A stretch of 64,000 bases of DNA. Origin: Methanomassiliicoccales archaeon LGM-RCC1. GTDB lineage: Archaea > Thermoplasmatota > Thermoplasmata > Methanomassiliicoccales > Methanomethylophilaceae. The position numbers and the translations under genes were made by a program. Shown one piece after another: positions 56,587 to 64,000 of the stretch; position 1 is the first letter of the stretch; the number at the start of each line of letters is the position of its first letter. The stretch spans positions 124,001 through 188,000 of the forward strand of contig CP115555.1 in the NCBI GenBank assembly GCA_030168575.1. Direction: 5' to 3'. Under the pieces are notes generated by a model. The model saw nothing but the letters and a program-made list of their open reading frames with translations. It searched no databases and was not told the DNA's origin.

Positions 56587-57228
56587 ATGAAATTCCTACT
56601 GATCACAGACCTCCATCAGAACGCATCCGCTCTGGATTGGATCAACAAGGAGATCGAAGAGCACAAGGTCGACTTCGTCATACACTTGGGTGACGTCACT
56701 GATATGGGTACGGCGGATCAGGCTGTCGAGCTACTATCCAAGATCAAAGGTAGGGTGTACGTCCTTCCCGGTAACTGCGATGCTAGGGATATGCCGTCCA
56801 AGGTCGGTAATATCGCCATCGATATGCACAAGAAGAAGACCGTAATCGACGGATACGACCTTGTCGGTCTGGGCGGCGGGAACAGGAGCCCCTTCGATTC
56901 GCCTTTCGAACTGGAGGAGGATGAGATCTACAACAGTCTGAAACCGATATCCTCGAAGGGTATGATCCTCATGACTCACGCGCCTTCCTATGGAATCCTG
57001 GATGAGATTCCCTCCGGAGCGCACGTCGGGTGCCCTGCGATCAAGAAGATCGTCGATGAGTACAAACCTATTCTGGCGATGTCCGGACACATCCATGAAG
57101 CGATCGGATGCAAAGAGATCGACGGAACGGTCTTCGTCAACCCCGGTCCTGCAAAGGACGGTTACAGCGCAATCATCACTGTGGACGGCGGAAAGGTCGT
57201 CGATGTGATGATGCTCCACAAAGAATGA
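56587..57228 (+). CDS. Metallophosphoesterase (calcineurin-like)
   Basis: 213 aa. Metal-binding motifs FLLITDLHQNASALDW (D-x-H), VIHLGDVTDMG (GD), PGNCDARDMP (GNxD form), THAPSYG and SGHIHEA. The closest pattern is the YfcE/YmdB-like group of small phosphodiesterases. It overlaps the 3' end of the acetyltransferase gene on the other strand by 53 nt. Confidence 0.9.
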   Translation: MKFLLITDLHQNASALDWINKEIEEHKVDFVIHLGDVTDMGTADQAVELLSKIKGRVYVLPGNCDARDMPSKVGNIAIDMHKKKTVIDGYDLVGLGGGNRSPFDSPFELEEDEIYNSLKPISSKGMILMTHAPSYGILDEIPSGAHVGCPAIKKIVDEYKPILAMSGHIHEAIGCKEIDGTVFVNPGPAKDGYSAIITVDGGKVVDVMMLHKE

Positions 57229-57727
57229 ACTTCACAACTGATGGTCGTCGCAGGTCGACGGCCATCAGATCTGTGTAAGCACCGCTCTCGTATTCTCTGA
57301 CGCCCACTTTCTTGAATCCCAATCCCGAATAGAATCTCTTTGCATTCTCATTCTTGGGATTCACTTCCAGAACAGCCCTCTTGCAGGCCCTGGCCCTACC
57401 GTAATCCAATACCAGCTTCACAGCTTCGCTGCCGTAACCCTCGCCCCTGTGCTCAGGAGCGATGTAGACTTTGCTGATGAATAGTTCGTCGCCTTCCTTG
57501 CCGGCGGACATCAGGCCCAGGATCCGCCCGTCCTTGACAGGGTATGCGTAGAAATGGCCCATTGACATATCCTTCCTGATCCTCCCCGGGCCGACCCAAT
57601 CATCGAATATGTCCTCGGCGTGCTGCCTTCCGCCCTTGATGATTGGAGCATACGTGTCCACCCACATATCATGGATGTACTCCGAGATGGATTCGGCATC
57701 GGATTCATTCAGGAATATCAATTCCAT
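57176..57727 (-). CDS. GNAT-family N-acetyltransferase
   Basis: 183 aa from the ATG at 57727. The acetyl-CoA binding region is VYIAPEHRGEGYGSEAVKLVLDYGRA (core R/QxxGxG/A as HRGEGYG), followed by LEVNPKNENAKRFYSGLGFK with the usual Asn-x-x-Ala and Tyr. The substrate is unknown; it could be a protein N-terminus, an aminoglycoside-like amine or a polyamine. The C-terminal 17 residues are encoded antisense to the phosphoesterase gene. Confidence 0.87.
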   Translation of the reverse strand: MELIFLNESDAESISEYIHDMWVDTYAPIIKGGRQHAEDIFDDWVGPGRIRKDMSMGHFYAYPVKDGRILGLMSAGKEGDELFISKVYIAPEHRGEGYGSEAVKLVLDYGRARACKRAVLEVNPKNENAKRFYSGLGFKKVGVREYESGAYTDLMAVDLRRPSVVKFILCGASSHRRPFRRPQ

Positions 57728-57839
57728 GACTGGAAATCGGTTTGCTGATAAATACTGGTAGCGCACAAGAATTCTGATTTTTTATGCACAACCAATACCC
57801 CCTATAGGTATAGTTAAATAGAATGCAATCAGATAGTGC

Positions 57840-57976
57840 TACACCCATCCAATGGGGTAGAGACTCGAGGATGTCCAGTTCAACCACTCTGTGTCTCGTG
57901 GCCGATGGCGAGATCGGTCATCATCGACAATCTCTCTGGACATTCGGGGTTTCGCCGGGAGATTCATCTCTCCCGG
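57840..57976 (+). ncRNA. Candidate structured non-coding RNA
   Basis: A gene-free interval (57728-58042) with nested inverted repeats on the plus strand. CCCAT..TGGGG makes a small 5' hairpin (57844-57857). ATGTCCAG (57871-57878) pairs with CTGGACAT (57936-57943). Inside this, GGCCGAT (57900-57906) pairs with ATCGGTC (57913-57919) around a 6-nt loop. A strong CCGGGAGA / TCTCCCGG hairpin (57955-57976) then reads like a terminator, followed by T-rich sequence. A TATA-like TATAGTTAAATAG lies at about 57806-57818. I do not recognise the family. No open frame longer than 63 codons fits. Confidence 0.5.
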
Positions 57977-58005
57977 ATCTTCCTGGTATCTTATTTCTGA
58001 TAACT

Positions 58006-58016
58006 TTTATATAGAG
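58006..58016 (+). promoter_or_regulatory. TATA box of rps8e
   Basis: ACTTTTATATA about 27-35 nt upstream of the ATG at 58043, implying a very short leader. Confidence 0.6.
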
Positions 58017-58042
58017 CACTATAATTAGAGGGCTCGATTACT

Positions 58043-58423
58043 ATGGCACTTTGGCAGGGTAAATCCAACAGAAAGCCCACTGGAGGCAGACTCGTCCCCA
58101 GTCAGGGAAAGAGAAAATTCGAGATCAGCAGAGAGAAGCAGTACACCAAGATCGGTGCAACGAATCTCAAGCAGTATCGCGGAATGGGCGGAAGTGTCAA
58201 GGTTGGTATGCTCAGCACAGAGTACGCAAATGTAATGGACAAGAAGACTAACAAGGTCACAAAGGCAAAGATCCTGACCGTTAAGTCCAACCCCTCGGAT
58301 CCCAACTATGTTCAGCGTAACATCATGAACAAGGGAGCCACCATCTCCACAGAGATCGGAGATGCCATCATCACATCCAGGCCTGGCCAGGATGGAGCAA
58401 TTAACGCAGTGCTCATCGAGTAA
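58043..58423 (+). CDS. rps8e: 30S ribosomal protein eS8 (Rps8e)
   Basis: 126 aa archaeal/eukaryotic-type small subunit protein. Begins MALWQGKSNRKPTGGRLVPS, with the conserved NPSDPNYVQRNIMNKGATI and the terminal SRPGQDGAINAVLIE. Single gene with its own TATA box; ends in TAA. Confidence 0.97.
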   Translation: MALWQGKSNRKPTGGRLVPSQGKRKFEISREKQYTKIGATNLKQYRGMGGSVKVGMLSTEYANVMDKKTNKVTKAKILTVKSNPSDPNYVQRNIMNKGATISTEIGDAIITSRPGQDGAINAVLIE

Positions 58424-58525
58424 TCACATTGACACAAACCCTTTACTTACCCCTCTCGGGTAAGGATATTTCTTTTTGAACAATAATTCGGAAACCATTA
58501 TTAGTCCGACTTCTATCCCACAATC

Positions 58526-58822
58526 ATGACATACGATCCGGATGTTGCGATTACGCTATGGCCAGAGTATTTCGACGCTAACCTGACCAGGGCACAGGGA
58601 AGGAGGCTGCCCAAGGAATTGTGCGTACCCAGCCCTAATCTCGACCTCATCGCAAAGGGTGCGATGATTTTGGATCTTGAATTCGAGATACGCGAGGACA
58701 TGTCCTACCCCAAGTTCCCCCGTGAGAAGCACGGATGCGTCAAAGTGGAGAGGACCGACATGTCCAAGACCGAGCTTCTGCCCAAGATCGCAGAGGTCCT
58801 GGTGAAGAATCAGGGAAGGTGA
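58526..58822 (+). CDS. srp19: Signal recognition particle protein SRP19
   Basis: 98 aa. Binds helices 6 and 8 of SRP RNA and promotes SRP54 assembly. The segment ITLWPEYFDANLTRAQGRRL is the family N-terminus, followed by RVPKELCVPSP-like KELCVPSPNLDLI, and SYPKFPREKHGCVKVER. It lies 5 nt ahead of nnr, so the two are probably co-transcribed. A polyadenine TATA-like stretch (tatttctttttgaacaataattcgg) is upstream. Confidence 0.94.
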   Translation: MTYDPDVAITLWPEYFDANLTRAQGRRLPKELCVPSPNLDLIAKGAMILDLEFEIREDMSYPKFPREKHGCVKVERTDMSKTELLPKIAEVLVKNQGR

Positions 58823-58827
58823 GGCCC

Positions 58828-60210
58828 ATGATATCCGGTCTTGATTCAAGAGTGATCGATGCCAACTCGGAAGCCTTGGGTATCCCCGTGTCCACCCTGA
58901 TGGACAATGCTGGGAAGGTCGTTTCCAGCTTCCTTATCGAACATTACCCCCAGAGCCGTATACTGTTCGTATGCGGGCCCGGCAACAACGGCGGTGACGG
59001 ATTCGCCGCCGCATTGCTCATGGATCCTTCCATGGTCACAGTGGCGCTCCTAAGGAAATCCAGCGCCATCCACTCCGAGATCTCCAAGCAGAGGTACTCC
59101 AAGCTTCAGTGTAGAGTGGAGGAATACAATTCAAGCCTTCTCAATGAGGCGGATGTCATTGTCGACTGCGCACTGGGCACAGGTATCAGGGGCAAAGTAA
59201 AGGACCCTTACAGGAGTTTCATACTGGAGGCCAATGCATCAGGCCTCCCCATCGTATCGGTCGATGTCCCATCGGGACTCGGATCCGATGTCACCATCGT
59301 CCCTCGGACGACCATCACATTCCATGATGTCAAGACAGGGATGAACGACGACAACTGCGGTAACATCCTCGTTGCCGATGTGGGAATCCCCGTGGATGCC
59401 ATGAAGTTTATCGGACCTGGGGACGTCCTCAGATACCCTGTTCCGGACGAGAACAGCCACAAAGGGGAGAACGGCAGGCTCATGATCATTGCAGGAGGAC
59501 CCTATTATGGGGCTGCCGTCATGTGCTCCCTATCAGCGCTCAGGACCGGAGCGGACATCGTCAGGCTCTACACGCCGGAGACCGTCGCACCCATCGTTGC
59601 GACATATTCTCCGGTCCTCATGATCACCCCCCTTCCCGGGAACCATCTGACCACCGAATCAGTGGATATGCTCCTGGCGGAATCCATGAACTACGATGCC
59701 GTCCTTATCGGACCCGGCATCGGGAAGGACCCCGACACAATGCTCGCAGTCAAAGAGTTCGTCAGGAAGTGCAAGACACCCATGGTCGTCGATGCCGATG
59801 CGCTGTCTGCGATCATCGGGATGGAGATCCCCACACCTACGATCCTCACACCCCACAAAGGAGAGTTCCGCAAGCTGGATTCCCAGTACGGAGGACCTGA
59901 GCCCCTCGCACAGTTGATGAATGTCACGCTTCTCCTGAAGGGACACGTGGACACGATCACCAACGGAAACGCGACCAGATACAACAGGTCCGGAACCGCG
60001 GCGATGACCGGGGCAGGAACCGGTGACGTCCTCTCTGGAGCCGTCGCCGCTCTGCTGTCCAAGGGCCTCAGTACCATGGAGGCCGCCTCGCTCGGAGCGT
60101 TCCTATCTGGAAAAGCTGGGGAATATGCCTTCAAGGACAAGTCCTACGGACTGGTGGCCACCGACATCATAGAGGAGATCCCCCACGTTCTGAGAGACAA
60201 CCTGAGGTGA
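58828..60210 (+). CDS. nnr: Bifunctional NAD(P)H-hydrate repair enzyme (epimerase/dehydratase)
   Basis: 460 aa. N-terminal YjeF_N epimerase domain (about 1-210, FVCGPGNNGGDGFAAALLMD and DVPSGLGSD), C-terminal ribokinase-like dehydratase domain (about 225-460, NGRLMIIAGGPYYGAAVMCS, GPGIGKDPDT, MTGAGTGDVLSGAVAALL). Repairs NADHX and NADPHX. I chose ATG 58828 with aggtgaggccc upstream; the frame is open to 58735 inside srp19. Stop codon overlaps the GTG/ATG start region of the next gene. Confidence 0.94.
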   Translation: MISGLDSRVIDANSEALGIPVSTLMDNAGKVVSSFLIEHYPQSRILFVCGPGNNGGDGFAAALLMDPSMVTVALLRKSSAIHSEISKQRYSKLQCRVEEYNSSLLNEADVIVDCALGTGIRGKVKDPYRSFILEANASGLPIVSVDVPSGLGSDVTIVPRTTITFHDVKTGMNDDNCGNILVADVGIPVDAMKFIGPGDVLRYPVPDENSHKGENGRLMIIAGGPYYGAAVMCSLSALRTGADIVRLYTPETVAPIVATYSPVLMITPLPGNHLTTESVDMLLAESMNYDAVLIGPGIGKDPDTMLAVKEFVRKCKTPMVVDADALSAIIGMEIPTPTILTPHKGEFRKLDSQYGGPEPLAQLMNVTLLLKGHVDTITNGNATRYNRSGTAAMTGAGTGDVLSGAVAALLSKGLSTMEAASLGAFLSGKAGEYAFKDKSYGLVATDIIEEIPHVLRDNLR

Positions 60211-60212
60211 AG

Positions 60213-61007
60213 ATGGACCTTCAACCGGTCTACGGCATACCCGCCCTCAAGGCCGGAAACAGCCTTGTGATCACCGACCTACACATCGGTCTGGAATCCC
60301 ATCTCAGAGCCAAAGGATTCCATCTCACATCTCATACCTCTGATATGCATCAGGCCATCCTGGATGCTGCCGATGATGACATCAACAGACTCGTGGTCAT
60401 AGGCGACGTCAAGGACTCCGTTCCCGGATCCACGAAACAGGAGTATGCTGAGATTCCGGATTTCTTCGAGAGCCTGTTCGAACGCTTCAATTCCATAGAT
60501 GTTGTGCGGGGCAACCACGACACGATGATCGAGGAATTCCTCCCGTCTAAAGTCAGGATACGTCCTGCCACCGGTCTCAAGATAGATGGCCTTGGACTCA
60601 TCCACGGCCATACGTGGCCCTCGGAGGAAGTCATGGACTGCGACACCCTCATCTTAGGCCACAACCACCCTGCGGTCATGTTCAGAGACGGTGTCGGAAG
60701 GCAGATGACAGAACCGTGCTGGTTCAGGGGAACCTTCGCCAAGACAGAGGATGAGAAGTATCAGAAGCTGCCTCGCAACTTCATCGTGGTCCCTGCGTTC
60801 AACAGGATGCTTGGCGGTTCTCCGGTGAACGTCATCGGAGAGGATCTTCTGGGGCCTGTTCTGAACAGTGACCTGTTGGATCTGGACAATGCGCATCTGT
60901 ATCTTCTGGACGGCATAGATCTCGGAAAGAGATCGAACAACATGATATCCGGAAGGGAAAACACCAGATTCAAACAGGGCCCTCAGAGCCGTGCGAAGTA
61001 CAGTTGA
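60213..61007 (+). CDS. Archaeal calcineurin-like metallophosphoesterase
   Basis: 264 aa. Metal motifs VITDLHIGLESHLRAKG (DxH), VVIGDVKDSVPG (GD), VVRGNHDTMIEEF (GNHD) and IHGHTWPSEEVMDCDTLILG (GHT, GHNHP follows). This matches the archaeal phosphoesterase family of unknown substrate often linked to DNA-repair helicase genes, though none lies here. ATG at 60213 behind gaggtgaag; the GTG 6 nt upstream is alternative. Confidence 0.9.
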   Translation: MDLQPVYGIPALKAGNSLVITDLHIGLESHLRAKGFHLTSHTSDMHQAILDAADDDINRLVVIGDVKDSVPGSTKQEYAEIPDFFESLFERFNSIDVVRGNHDTMIEEFLPSKVRIRPATGLKIDGLGLIHGHTWPSEEVMDCDTLILGHNHPAVMFRDGVGRQMTEPCWFRGTFAKTEDEKYQKLPRNFIVVPAFNRMLGGSPVNVIGEDLLGPVLNSDLLDLDNAHLYLLDGIDLGKRSNNMISGRENTRFKQGPQSRAKYS

Positions 61008-61054
61008 TCTTTTTCAATAATCAAAACGCAGAAGTAAGAAGTGGTTTTGCGGGC

Positions 61055-61074
61055 GGGAGGGGTTGCCCCCTCCC
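61055..61074. terminator. GC hairpin between convergent genes
   Basis: GGGAGGGG-GCAA-CCCCTCCC on the minus strand, 8-bp stem with GNRA loop, between the stops of the phosphoesterase (plus) and mvhA (minus). Plus-strand T-rich sequence follows it (cttttattg). Confidence 0.65.
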
Positions 61075-61085
61075 TTTTATTGTTT

Positions 61086-62603
61086 TCAGTTCCTGGTGAC
61101 CGTGTCGTAGACAGATCCGTCAGAGTTCCTGATGACTGCTGTCAGAGGCATCTGTCCAGGCAGGCTGTGGGTTGCACAGGAGTTGCAGGGGTCGTATGCC
61201 CTGAACGCCATCTCAACCATGTTCAGCAGACCGGGGGAGACCTCATAGTTGTGGATGAGTCCCTTTGCGACCTTGGCAACGTCCATACAAATGGGTCCGT
61301 TGTTGTTGGTCGTTCCGACGACAAGGTTACATGCAGTGACAATACCGTTCTCGTCACAGGTGTAGTCGTGTGTCAGGGTTCCGCGGGGAGCCTCGACGCA
61401 TCCTACTCCGCGTCCGCCGGCGTGGATGTCCTTCTGCTTGATGTCGCTGCTAGTCAGGTCAGGGCACTGTGCGTCCTCGAAACACTTCTCAGCGCAGCAG
61501 AGCAGCTCGATAAGCCTTGCCCAGTGAGTGACCAGTGTGTGCTGGCAGGGTCCCTCGACTCCAGCGTCCTTGAGGATTCCCTTGTACTTCTCGAACTCTT
61601 CCTGAGCGAGAGGTGTGGGCATCTCCTTCGCGACGTTAAGCCTAGAAAGGGGCGATGCTCTGTACATTCCACTGTCGGGTCCGGGAACGAGTCCCTTGTA
61701 TCCGGGCTTCTTCAGGTAGGGGAACTTCTCGTAGGACCAGGGCTCGACTGCCTCTCCGATGTGGTCGAGGTAATCGTAGGGGTCGTAAAGATCCCAGTCC
61801 TCTCCCTTCTGGTTGACGACCTTGACCTTTCCGTCGTGGATCTCGAACTGTCCCCTCTCGTTGACGAGTCCCATGTGGTATGTCTCGTTGTAGTAGAGGT
61901 CGGGGTTGAGGACGATGTCCATGTACTCCTTGTTTCCGAGAACGACATCGTTGAAGACCTGCATAGAGGTCTTTGCGAAGTCGATCATTCCCTGAGCGTA
62001 GCCGATGATCTCCTTCTGCTGCTCCTTTGTGATAGCAGTGGTGACTCCACCAGGGACTCCCATCACGGGGTGAGTGGGCTTTCCTCCGATGATAGCCTGA
62101 ACCTTCTGGGCCTCCGCACGTGTCTTGAGGACTGCTCCTCCGAGTTCGAGTCCTACGCGGGCTACGACTCCGAGAACGTTCCTCTCCGCGGCAGGTGCTG
62201 CGGGTCCGCAGACGAAGTCGGGTGCTGCCAGCGCATAGAAGTGCGCGATGTGGCTGTGCACGAAATGGGCGTTGTAGAACGTGTCCCTGAGGAGGTACGC
62301 GACCTCTGTGGGCTTCGTGTTGTAGCATCCGTCAATCGCCTTTGTCGAGGCCATGTGGTGTGCTCCGGGGCACACTCCGCACAGCCTTGCTGTGATCTGG
62401 TTGAGCTCTGTTACTTTCCTTCCGATACAGAATCTCTCGAATCCCCTGACCTCGGGAACCTGCCAGTATGCGTTGGCAACGTCTCCCTTGTCGTCGAGGA
62501 AGATCTCGATCTTTCCGTGTCCCTCGAGACGTGTGATGGGGTCGACGGTCACTTTGTTTCCGGTGACCTTCTGCTTCTCGTCCCAAATGATAGGTCCTGT
62601 CAT
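61086..62603 (-). CDS. mvhA: F420-non-reducing hydrogenase large subunit MvhA
   Basis: 505 aa NiFe hydrogenase large subunit. The N-terminal Ni ligands are in ARLCGVCPGAHH (Cys75, Cys78) and the C-terminal ones in DPCNSCATH (Cys473, Cys476). After His479 there are 26 further residues, the C-terminal peptide normally removed by a maturation protease. Upstream on the strand is mvhG. Together with HdrABC the Mvh complex oxidises H2 and reduces ferredoxin and CoM-S-S-CoB heterodisulfide. This fits an H2-dependent methylotroph. Confidence 0.96.
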   Translation of the reverse strand: MTGPIIWDEKQKVTGNKVTVDPITRLEGHGKIEIFLDDKGDVANAYWQVPEVRGFERFCIGRKVTELNQITARLCGVCPGAHHMASTKAIDGCYNTKPTEVAYLLRDTFYNAHFVHSHIAHFYALAAPDFVCGPAAPAAERNVLGVVARVGLELGGAVLKTRAEAQKVQAIIGGKPTHPVMGVPGGVTTAITKEQQKEIIGYAQGMIDFAKTSMQVFNDVVLGNKEYMDIVLNPDLYYNETYHMGLVNERGQFEIHDGKVKVVNQKGEDWDLYDPYDYLDHIGEAVEPWSYEKFPYLKKPGYKGLVPGPDSGMYRASPLSRLNVAKEMPTPLAQEEFEKYKGILKDAGVEGPCQHTLVTHWARLIELLCCAEKCFEDAQCPDLTSSDIKQKDIHAGGRGVGCVEAPRGTLTHDYTCDENGIVTACNLVVGTTNNNGPICMDVAKVAKGLIHNYEVSPGLLNMVEMAFRAYDPCNSCATHSLPGQMPLTAVIRNSDGSVYDTVTRN

Positions 62604-62604
62604 T

Positions 62605-63804
62605 TCACTGACCTCCTTCTACAACTGCTTTCCTAATCAATGACTTACCGAGAGTGAATGCGTAGAAGTATCCGAGCGGGTCCTTGACTTCCGACATGAT
62701 CTTCACGATCTCGCTCTCTCCGATGATTCCGTCGTCCTCGCGGATGGGGAACATCGAAGCGATAGCTGTGAACACACTTGCTCCGTGCTCCTGGACATCG
62801 GATGTGGGTCCGTAGCATCCACGGCAGGGCTGGCCTACCTTGGTGCACCTTGCACCGCATCCACCGACTGTTGCGGGTCCGAGGCACAGGATTCCCTGGT
62901 CCATCAGGCACACGTCGGGCTTGACATCGATCTCGTGGGGCTCGTAGATGTGCTCGATTCTGAGGTTCTCCTTCTTCCTGGGGCACTCCTCGCACAGGGT
63001 CTTGGTAGTGACTCCGATCTCGGTTCCCTTGGGCGGGAGGGGAACTCCCCTGTAAGCAAAGTCCGCGACTGCCTTGAGCAGGACGCTGATGGACTCCTGG
63101 AGGGGAGGACATCGGGGGACGTAGTAGTCGACGTCGATGACCTGGTCGAGTGTCTTGACTGTGTCGTAGAACACAGGCAGAGTGAGCTCTCCCTCAGGTG
63201 CCTGGTATGAGGTCTGGGGGACAACGGGTGCACCGGCGTGGTAATCCGCCTGGAAGTTGGCTGTCGTGGGAGTCTTCTGGTAGACGTACTCCAGAATCTC
63301 CTTTCCCTCTCCGGGGACGAGGTTTGCAAGGGCGGGGCTTCCACCGAAGCATGCACAGGTTCCGTATGAGACAACGACCTTGGACTTCTTCCTCAGAAGC
63401 TTGACCATGTGCTCGTTCTCGGAATTCCTTACTGCTCCGGAGATGATGGAGACGAGAATCTCTCCGTCTTCCATTGCCTCGATGTCCTTCTCCTTTCCGT
63501 CGGCTGCGATAGGCCACATTACGATGTCTGCCATGTCACCGATGGTGAGGATCCTCTCGTTTGTGTCGAGGAGTGAAACGTCGCATCCTCCACAGGCTGC
63601 TGCCCAGTAGATAGCGAGCTTGAACTTTCCTCCTGGAGGTGCTCCGGGGAGAAGCTCTCCAAGGTCTGCTGCCTGGAGTCCGATGGGCTCCTTGGGTCCG
63701 TCTGCGACAGGTGCAGCTGCTGCCTTGGGTGCCGCGGCTGCCTTTGCTGCCTTAGGCTCCTCTTTCTTCTCTCCCTTCTTGAATAACTTATCGAAGAATC
63801 CCAT
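62605..63804 (-). CDS. mvhG: F420-non-reducing hydrogenase small subunit MvhG
   Basis: 399 aa small subunit carrying iron-sulfur clusters. Proximal cluster Cys in AACGGCDVSLLD and GTCACFGGSPAL; additional Cys in CEECPRKKENL, CLMDQGILCLGPATVGGCGA and GQPCRGCYGP. The first 40 residues form a Lys/Ala/Pro-rich extension (KKGEKKEEPKAAKAAAAPKA) not found in most MvhG proteins. It starts 1 nt after the mvhD stop, and 1 nt separates it from mvhA. Confidence 0.95.
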   Translation of the reverse strand: MGFFDKLFKKGEKKEEPKAAKAAAAPKAAAAPVADGPKEPIGLQAADLGELLPGAPPGGKFKLAIYWAAACGGCDVSLLDTNERILTIGDMADIVMWPIAADGKEKDIEAMEDGEILVSIISGAVRNSENEHMVKLLRKKSKVVVSYGTCACFGGSPALANLVPGEGKEILEYVYQKTPTTANFQADYHAGAPVVPQTSYQAPEGELTLPVFYDTVKTLDQVIDVDYYVPRCPPLQESISVLLKAVADFAYRGVPLPPKGTEIGVTTKTLCEECPRKKENLRIEHIYEPHEIDVKPDVCLMDQGILCLGPATVGGCGARCTKVGQPCRGCYGPTSDVQEHGASVFTAIASMFPIREDDGIIGESEIVKIMSEVKDPLGYFYAFTLGKSLIRKAVVEGGQ

Positions 63805-63805
63805 A

Positions 63806-64000
63806 TCAGTTCGCCTCCTCTTTCTTGAGCGGTGTGGGTCCGAGCTGCTTGATCACATCGACGAAGTCGACGATTGTCTTCTGGAATTTCTCTCCCTCTG
63901 ATGCGGAGACCCACTCAAGTTTGAGTCTCTTGGGGTCGAAACCGTACTGCTCGAGGACCATCCTCAGCAGAGCAATTCTTCTCCTGGCCCTGTAGTTACC
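63806..64000 (-). CDS. mvhD: F420-non-reducing hydrogenase subunit MvhD (C-terminal part)
   Basis: The last 64 codons are in the window; the translation contains NYRARRRIALLRMVLEQYGF and DPKRLKLEWVSASEGEKFQK, typical of the C-terminus of MvhD, the iron-sulfur protein that links the hydrogenase to HdrA. The stop TGA at 63806 is followed after one nucleotide by the mvhG ATG. The remainder lies beyond the window end. Confidence 0.92.
   Translation of the reverse strand, partial: GNYRARRRIALLRMVLEQYGFDPKRLKLEWVSASEGEKFQKTIVDFVDVIKQLGPTPLKKEEAN

Noticed and set aside
57823-58014. 63-codon frame upstream of rps8e
   Set aside because: It spans the nested inverted repeats of the candidate ncRNA and has no protein-like composition or ribosome site.
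61041-62636. 531-codon plus-strand frame over mvhA
   Set aside because: Antisense to the NiFe hydrogenase large subunit with complete catalytic motifs.

Overview
The window comes from a methylotrophic, pyrrolysine-using methanogenic archaeon, most likely an animal-gut or rumen member of Methanomassiliicoccales (Methanomethylophilaceae type). Three things point there. Trimethylamine and dimethylamine methyltransferase genes each carry one in-frame UAG at the known pyrrolysine position. The 16S and 23S rRNA genes are unlinked, as in Thermoplasmata. Ribosomal protein, RNA polymerase, EF-1A/EF-2, SRP19 and aIF2-beta genes are archaeal. No gene whose end I checked uses UAG as its stop; all end in UGA or, less often, UAA.

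Layout. 1-1931: ribosomal operon rps13-rps4-rps11-rpoD (minus strand). 1962-5472: APC permease resembling methylamine permeases, two membrane proteins, and a small gene that reads as one frame only if a UAG is translated. 5561-8514: a two-gene AAA+/VWA metal-chelatase operon. 8554-15318: a pair of SMR transporters and the methylamine operon mtbC-mtbB-mttB-mttC-permease-winged helix-53 aa membrane peptide. 15718-21461: tRNA-Leu, map, Sua5, an MBL hydrolase and the 23S rRNA with its processing stem and three promoter-like elements. 21471-28253: UPF0216, MATE exporter, NifB, a membrane-anchored protein, a short bacterial-type AlaRS and an Lrp-like regulator. 28394-31398: a second corrinoid methyltransferase locus (non-pyrrolysine MttB homologue, a near-copy of MttC, a six-segment membrane protein). 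31557-41338: DinB polymerase, a winged-helix gene with an 11-G tract, a 1,687 aa surface adhesin, a nucleotidyltransferase and a metalloprotease-like gene. 41537-46700: str operon rps12-rps7-fusA-tuf-rps10 and tRNA-Ala. 46866-54464: an unknown 625 aa protein, aIF2-beta, a tRNA methylthiotransferase, tRNA-Gln, two flavoproteins, the 16S rRNA with its processing stem and three promoter-like elements, and tRNA-Ser. 54566-58423: paired membrane proteins, a phosphoesterase, an acetyltransferase, a candidate ncRNA and rps8e. 58526-64000: SRP19, Nnr, a phosphoesterase, and mvhA-mvhG-mvhD (cut by the window end).

How the genes fit together. Methylamines enter through permeases and are demethylated by Pyl-containing MttB and MtbB onto the corrinoid proteins MttC and MtbC. 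The methyl group then passes to coenzyme M (the MtbA step is outside the window). The Mvh hydrogenase supplies electrons from H2 to heterodisulfide reductase, as expected of an H2-dependent methylotroph. The second locus suggests a further methylated substrate handled without pyrrolysine.

Most notable for follow-up: a candidate UAG-read-through protein outside the methyltransferases; three repeated TATA-plus-initiator units upstream of each unlinked rRNA gene; duplication of mttC beside a non-Pyl MttB homologue; a small-subunit transporter pair in which one subunit has Gln in place of the essential Glu; and a homopolymeric G tract in a regulator next to a giant adhesin.
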